Shown: positions 23,596-27,446 of the stretch, in pieces
How positions within the stretch are numbered: position 1 is the first letter of the stretch
Layout: each line of letters begins with the position of its first letter
Assembly (NCBI GenBank): GCA_023667165.1
Contig: JAMPAO010000026.1
Span: forward strand, 1-27,446
Reading direction: 5' to 3'
DNA length: 27,446 bases
DNA from: Ruminococcus sp.
GTDB lineage: Bacteria > Bacillota > Clostridia > Oscillospirales > Ruminococcaceae
Program-made: the position numbers and the translations under genes
Notes under the pieces: generated by a model
The model's database searches: none
The model's input: the letters and a program-made list of their open reading frames with translations, nothing else
What the model was told of the DNA's origin: nothing

Positions 23596-23612
23596 ACTGT
23601 CCTTTTTTGATT

Positions 23613-25931
23613 TTACCCCTTTTTCGTTTTCCACTGAAAATACGTCTTGCCGTTGTAATCATTCTGAATCACTTCCGGCATAACAACAGTCTTATTTCCG
23701 CTTGAAACAAGCGTTATCTGTTTACCCTCAAGCAGCTTTTTCACCTGTATTTCCGTAAGTTCCTTGCCGTAAACTTTGCCGATATTCATACTGCACTTGC
23801 CCTTGCAGTAAAAACCGTATTTTCCACTAAGAACGCTTTCACCGCATTTCGGACACTTGCCTAATTCCTCGCTTTCGGCAGGGAGGAAAACAAGATTGAT
23901 GTATTTTCCCGTATCTTCAAGCGCAAAATCGGCAGTATACTTTTTGCCCTCTTTCGATACCGCCTCAAACCTTGTTTTGCCCTCATTCAGAAGTGCTTTC
24001 AACTGTTCGGGAGAAACGGATGTGTTGGGATATTTTAACTCTTTCCAAACGGTAAATCCGCAGCCCTCTTTTCCGCTCTCACAGTAGTAATTCTGCTTGC
24101 CCTCATAAATATTTTTACCGCACCGAGGACACTTGCCGAGTATTTCTTTTTTCTTTGCAAATGGGCTGTTCTCCGCTTTTTCGGAATATTTTTCCACCAA
24201 TTCTTTCGTGAAATTTTCAATCTCACTCATAAAACTTTCGGGGGAAATTTCGCCCTTTTCAATATTCTGCAAAGCCGTTTCCCAGTCGGCAGTCAGCTTT
24301 GCGGATTTTATCTCATCGGGCAGAACGCCTATGAAATTAACACCCTTTTCGGTCGCCGTTATCTTCTTTTTGTCACGCACAATGTAGCCGTGCTTTATCA
24401 GATGTTCGATTACGCTGTCCCTTGTGGCAGGAGTTCCCAAGCCCTTTTTCTCCACATCGGAATTTTCGTCATAATCGGTATTTCCTGCCGTTTCCATTGC
24501 ACCCAAAAGAGTATCTTCTGTGTATGATTTCGGCGGAGTTGTAAAGCCGCTTGTTACCATTGATGTGACATTTTCAAACTGCTGATTTTCCGATATTTCG
24601 GGTAATTTTGTTTCCGTTTCCTGCGGCGTATTTCCCGTAAGCACGGATTTCACACGGCTTTCAATCTCCTTAAATCCTTTTGAAATAACTGTTTTGCCGC
24701 TTGCGTAAAAATCATTGTTTTCACAATTCACAGTCACCTTTACCGCCTCATATTCATACTGTTTCGATGTTGCAACAAGCAGCTTTGCGGATATGAGGAG
24801 AAGAATATTTTTATCCGTGGCAGGAAGTGAATTTAAGTCGATATTTGCAATTTCCGCCGTAGGGATTACCGCCGTGTGGTCGGAAATTTTTTTGTTGTTA
24901 AGACACCGCTTGACGTTCGGATTTGTGATTCCGAAATTCAGTTCGGGGATAGTCCGCTGAATTGTATTGATAATATCAAGTGCGGTCTGCTCCATATCTT
25001 CCGTAAGATATTCGCTGTCTGTTCGGGGATATGTAGCAAGTTCAGCTTCGTACAGCGACTGCAAATAATCAAGAGTTTGCTTTGCTGTGTAGCCGAATTG
25101 CCTGTTTGCTTCACGCTGTAATGTTGTCAGGTTATACAGCTTTGGCGGATTTTCTTTTTTAACTTCCTTTTTGACTTCCGTGACTTCCGCCGTTTTGTTA
25201 TTGCATTTTTCGGCAATTTCTTTAGCCGTATTTTCATCTTCTATCCGCTGTGAAAGGGCAGTAAATTCACCGCAGTTCAAAGAAACACCGAAAAATTTCC
25301 GTTTTACAAAATGAGCAATATCATAGTCACGCTTGACAATCATTGCAAGGACGGGTGTCTGAACACGTCCAACATTAAGACTGTCTCCGTATCTGTTGGA
25401 AAACAAGCGAGAGCCGTTCATACCCACAAGCCAGTCGGCTTTTGCCCTGCAAATTCCTGCCGCATAAAGATTATCATAATCACTGCTCGGCTGTAAATTC
25501 CCCATTCCTTTGAGTATCGCCGAAAGTTCCATTGACGAAATCCACAAACGCTTTACGGGCTTTGTACAGCCGATTTGGTTGTACACATAGCGGAAGATAC
25601 ATTCTCCCTCACGACCTGCGTCGGTTGCTGAAATAATCTCATCAACGTTCTTGTCGTTCATAAGTTTTTTCACAACATTGAACCTTTTCGCCTTACTGCC
25701 GTCAACCTCAAATTTCCACTCCTGCGGAATAATGGGGAGATTATCGAAAGTCCGGTAATTCGCATACTGTTCTCCGTAACTGTCGGGCATACTAAGCCCC
25801 ACAAGATGTCCCTGACACCAAGTAATCATAAATGCGCCGCCCTCAAAGTAACCGTCTCTTTTGTCGGTCGCTCCCAACGCTTTTGCGATTGTTGTGGCAA
25901 CGCTTTCTTTTTCTGCGATTATAAGTTTCAT
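23613..25931 (-). CDS. topB: DNA topoisomerase III, type IA
   Basis: The protein has 772 residues. The TOPRIM domain has the catalytic Glu in LIIAEKESVA (residues 3-12) and acidic motif TDAGREGE (103-110). The active-site tyrosine is in ATYPRTDS near residue 300. The conserved LGTPATRDSVIEHL follows. Two C-terminal zinc-ribbon units begin LGKCPRCGKN (about 600) and LGKCPKCGES (about 693). The enzyme passes single strands to unlink DNA. ICE-encoded copies, like those of Tn916-type elements, are thought to help process the transferring strand. GGAGG lies 8 bases before the ATG at 25931; a GTG or ATG slightly upstream in frame is less well placed. It follows the methyltransferase gene closely (24 bases), so the two are probably co-transcribed. 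Confidence 0.95.
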   Translation of the reverse strand: MKLIIAEKESVATTIAKALGATDKRDGYFEGGAFMITWCQGHLVGLSMPDSYGEQYANYRTFDNLPIIPQEWKFEVDGSKAKRFNVVKKLMNDKNVDEIISATDAGREGECIFRYVYNQIGCTKPVKRLWISSMELSAILKGMGNLQPSSDYDNLYAAGICRAKADWLVGMNGSRLFSNRYGDSLNVGRVQTPVLAMIVKRDYDIAHFVKRKFFGVSLNCGEFTALSQRIEDENTAKEIAEKCNNKTAEVTEVKKEVKKENPPKLYNLTTLQREANRQFGYTAKQTLDYLQSLYEAELATYPRTDSEYLTEDMEQTALDIINTIQRTIPELNFGITNPNVKRCLNNKKISDHTAVIPTAEIANIDLNSLPATDKNILLLISAKLLVATSKQYEYEAVKVTVNCENNDFYASGKTVISKGFKEIESRVKSVLTGNTPQETETKLPEISENQQFENVTSMVTSGFTTPPKSYTEDTLLGAMETAGNTDYDENSDVEKKGLGTPATRDSVIEHLIKHGYIVRDKKKITATEKGVNFIGVLPDEIKSAKLTADWETALQNIEKGEISPESFMSEIENFTKELVEKYSEKAENSPFAKKKEILGKCPRCGKNIYEGKQNYYCESGKEGCGFTVWKELKYPNTSVSPEQLKALLNEGKTRFEAVSKEGKKYTADFALEDTGKYINLVFLPAESEELGKCPKCGESVLSGKYGFYCKGKCSMNIGKVYGKELTEIQVKKLLEGKQITLVSSGNKTVVMPEVIQNDYNGKTYFQWKTKKG

Positions 25932-25955
25932 AATGTTTTCCTCCAAAATTTTAAT

Positions 25956-26711
25956 TTACATACCGATAAAGCTACTGATTCGCTCCTCCGCCATATTGCA
26001 AGTTTCCTGTGAAATATCAAAACCTATGTAATTTCTGTTGTGCTTTATACACGCAACCGCCGTTGTTCCGCTGCCCATAAAGCAGTCAAGAACAATGTCA
26101 TTTTCATTGGTGCTTAACAGTAAACAAGTTTCGGGAAGTTGAACGGGAAAACCGCTGTGTCCGTATTTGGAAGATGTTTCTTTCCGTCCGAATCCGTTAC
26201 AGCCTTTCTTGCCGCTGTTAAAGGGCAGTTCCCATACATTTCCCACATTCTTTGTTTTGAACATATTGGGATTGTTATTGTAAGCAAGCTCCTTGTTGAG
26301 CCTGATACCCGCACTTGTGTGACGGAGCATAAATATGTACTCGCATTGATTGGTAAGCTGACGTGAAGTGTTTGCAGGCTGTTGATTGTATCTGTACCAG
26401 ATTATTGTGTCGTGCAGCTTGAACATTGTTTCGTTTGTTGCAATGTTCATTATCTCGAAAGCCCTGACCGTAATCTCCGTATCGTTTATAAGATTCAGAT
26501 AAAATGTTCCGTCGGGTTTCAGGACACGCTTGCACTCAAAAAGCCATTCCCTGCACCAGTTAAGGTACTGCCTGTATGAATTGAAATATGCTTCGTATTC
26601 AAAGCCTTTCCAGTAGGGCGGAGATGTGATAATGCAGTCTACAGACTTATCATCAAGCCTTTTCAGCCCCTCTTTTACTTCATAGCAGTTTATTGTGTTC
26701 AATGCTATCAT
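25956..26711 (-). CDS. Orphan DNA methyltransferase, N4-cytosine or N6-adenine (beta class)
   Basis: The protein has 251 residues. The catalytic motif IV TSPPYW is at residues 29-34 and the SAM-binding motif DCFMGSGTT near residue 208, so the order is catalytic first, SAM motif last: beta class. TSPPYW is more typical of N4-cytosine enzymes, but N6-adenine is possible. GGAG lies 9 bases before the ATG at 26711; the frame is open 17 codons further upstream, without a ribosome binding site. No restriction enzyme gene is next to it. It may therefore mark the element's DNA to avoid restriction in new hosts, in line with the DarB-like giant protein. Confidence 0.9.
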   Translation of the reverse strand: MIALNTINCYEVKEGLKRLDDKSVDCIITSPPYWKGFEYEAYFNSYRQYLNWCREWLFECKRVLKPDGTFYLNLINDTEITVRAFEIMNIATNETMFKLHDTIIWYRYNQQPANTSRQLTNQCEYIFMLRHTSAGIRLNKELAYNNNPNMFKTKNVGNVWELPFNSGKKGCNGFGRKETSSKYGHSGFPVQLPETCLLLSTNENDIVLDCFMGSGTTAVACIKHNRNYIGFDISQETCNMAEERISSFIGM

Positions 26712-26797
26712 TTTTGGTAACTCCTTTGTATAAACAGCAGTATAATTTGTGATTGGATTCATTTCCCGATAAAATTATGTTTTGGTTTCGGATATTT

Positions 26798-27016
26798 TTA
26801 CGAGAGAAATATACCCTTTCCGCAAACCTTGTAAATCAAGCCCTCACGTTCAAGACTGTCATAAGCGTGAATCACCACAGGCATACTGACAGAGTATTTT
26901 TTGCAGGATTCACGGTAACTCGGAAGTATGTCTCCGCTTTTATATCCGACTTCTTTAATCTCCCTTTTAATGTTTTCTTTTACCCATTCCCATAAGTATT
27001 TTTCGGTTTCTGTCAT
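26798..27016 (-). CDS. Small GntR-like winged-helix protein
   Basis: The protein has 72 residues. GDILPSYRESCKKYSVSMPVV, then HAYDSLEREGLIYKVCGKGIF, is the classic GntR DNA-binding pattern (helix-turn-helix plus wing), but there is no effector domain, so this is a DNA-binding domain on its own. It may repress the element's transfer genes. Its ATG at 27016 overlaps the stop of the DUF4315-like gene as ATGA, so the two are translationally coupled. The wing is complete, so the short length is probably natural and not a truncation. Confidence 0.75.
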   Translation of the reverse strand: MTETEKYLWEWVKENIKREIKEVGYKSGDILPSYRESCKKYSVSMPVVIHAYDSLEREGLIYKVCGKGIFLS

Positions 27017-27339
27017 ACGCTGTTGTCCCTGTTCAAGATTTTCTTGTCGGTAACAGGAGCTGACGGGTTCTCCTTTTCAATAAGGATACCTCCGCTTTTG
27101 ACAGCTCCCGCCAGTTCGTCAATGCTCATATCGAGCTTGTCCGAAACAAGACTTTCGATAAACTCAAAACGTTTAGCCTTGATTTGTGCCTCAAGATTTT
27201 TCTTTTTTGCCTGCTGTTCGGTAATATACCGCCGCTTGGCGTTGATTTCGTCCTTAGTGCGGATAATGGATTCATCACATAATGCAAGCTCGCTTTCAAG
27301 AGCCTCTATGCTTTCCATAAAATCTTTCTCTTTTTCCAT
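27013..27339 (-). CDS. Coiled-coil protein, DUF4315-like
   Basis: The protein has 108 residues. Residues about 8-65 are a long charged coiled coil (IEALESELALCDESIIRTKD..., QQAKKKNLEAQIKAKRFEF). A short conserved segment follows (MSIDELAGAVKSGG). This matches the small DUF4315 proteins found next to a DUF4366 membrane protein and upstream of topoisomerase III in clostridial conjugative elements. The gene order here is the same, which supports the call. GGGAGA precedes the ATG at 27339. Role in transfer unknown. Confidence 0.7.
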   Translation of the reverse strand: MEKEKDFMESIEALESELALCDESIIRTKDEINAKRRYITEQQAKKKNLEAQIKAKRFEFIESLVSDKLDMSIDELAGAVKSGGILIEKENPSAPVTDKKILNRDNSV

Positions 27340-27352
27340 AAATATCTTCTCC

Positions 27353-27446
27353 CTATTTTTTATTTTTCTTTATTTTCACAATTATCAGAATGATAAGCAT
27401 AACAGCCATAATGCCCAAATCAATGGGATTTATATGGAAATTCTCA
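27353..27446 (-). CDS. C-terminal tail of a membrane protein, probably DUF4366/CD1107-like (partial)
   Basis: About 30 residues are visible: ENFHINPIDLG, a single hydrophobic helix (IMAVMLIILIIVKI) and a Lys-rich end (KKNKK). A C-terminal membrane anchor with a basic tail is how DUF4366 (CD1107-type) mobile-element proteins end. The next gene is the usual DUF4315 partner. The rest of the gene lies beyond the window. The stop codon is at 27353-27355. Confidence 0.55.
   Translation of the reverse strand, partial: ENFHINPIDLGIMAVMLIILIIVKIKKNKK

Noticed and set aside
1..27446. CRISPR array, tRNA or rRNA genes, insertion sequence, integrase or attachment site
   Set aside because: No regularly spaced repeats, cloverleaf or rRNA signatures, DDE transposase, tyrosine/serine recombinase or terminal direct repeats were seen.

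Overview
The window looks like part of an integrative conjugative element (ICE, Tn916/CTn-type) from a gut or rumen Firmicute, most likely of the Ruminococcus/Oscillospirales group. Support comes from the gene set (DUF4366-type tail, DUF4315-like coiled coil, topoisomerase III, an orphan DNA methyltransferase, two giant polyvalent ArdC/DarB-type proteins), the strong AGGAG ribosome binding sites, the moderate base composition and the BspA-type repeats. No integrase, relaxase, attachment site, rRNA, tRNA or CRISPR array is visible, so only an internal or flanking piece of the element is present. The genus is an inference.

Layout, in the direction of transcription (nearly everything is on the minus strand, right to left). 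At 27446-25956 lie the C-terminus of a membrane protein, a DUF4315-like coiled coil, a stand-alone GntR-like winged helix and an N4/N6 DNA methyltransferase. At 25931-21157 lie topoisomerase III, a more AT-rich unknown gene, a 25-codon gene remnant, an unknown 124-residue protein, a calcineurin-like phosphoesterase and a secreted protein. At 21080-6422 lie a small leucine-rich repeat protein, a 3283-residue methyltransferase-helicase (DarB-like), a 1365-residue ArdC/zincin/YodL protein and a short acidic protein. These probably accompany the transferring DNA and protect it.

At 5173-6374 two genes face the other way: a ribbon-helix-helix regulator and an Rpn-type PD-(D/E)XK nuclease with its own promoter and a two-way terminator. 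The regulator diverges from a minus-strand operon of small unknown genes (4949-3556), and both promoters carry the same 18-bp palindrome in their spacers. At 3454-3026 is a membrane protein with its own promoter and terminator.

At 2967-1 is a self-contained cassette: ECF sigma factor, DUF4367 anti-sigma factor, two secreted small proteins and the start of an ABC-transporter-like permease. Sigma and anti-sigma genes each have the same three-box upstream element, which suggests autoregulation.

The most unusual signals lie between genes. (1) Two ~105-bp hairpins share loop and ends, but their middle stems differ in sequence and still pair. (2) Four copies of a short palindrome, in the same orientation, sit right after stop codons; two identical 22-bp copies bracket the phosphoesterase gene like a cassette. 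(3) The ECF-type element is duplicated. (4) The Rpn gene has a strong internal ribosome binding site and start, as expected for an intragenic antitoxin.
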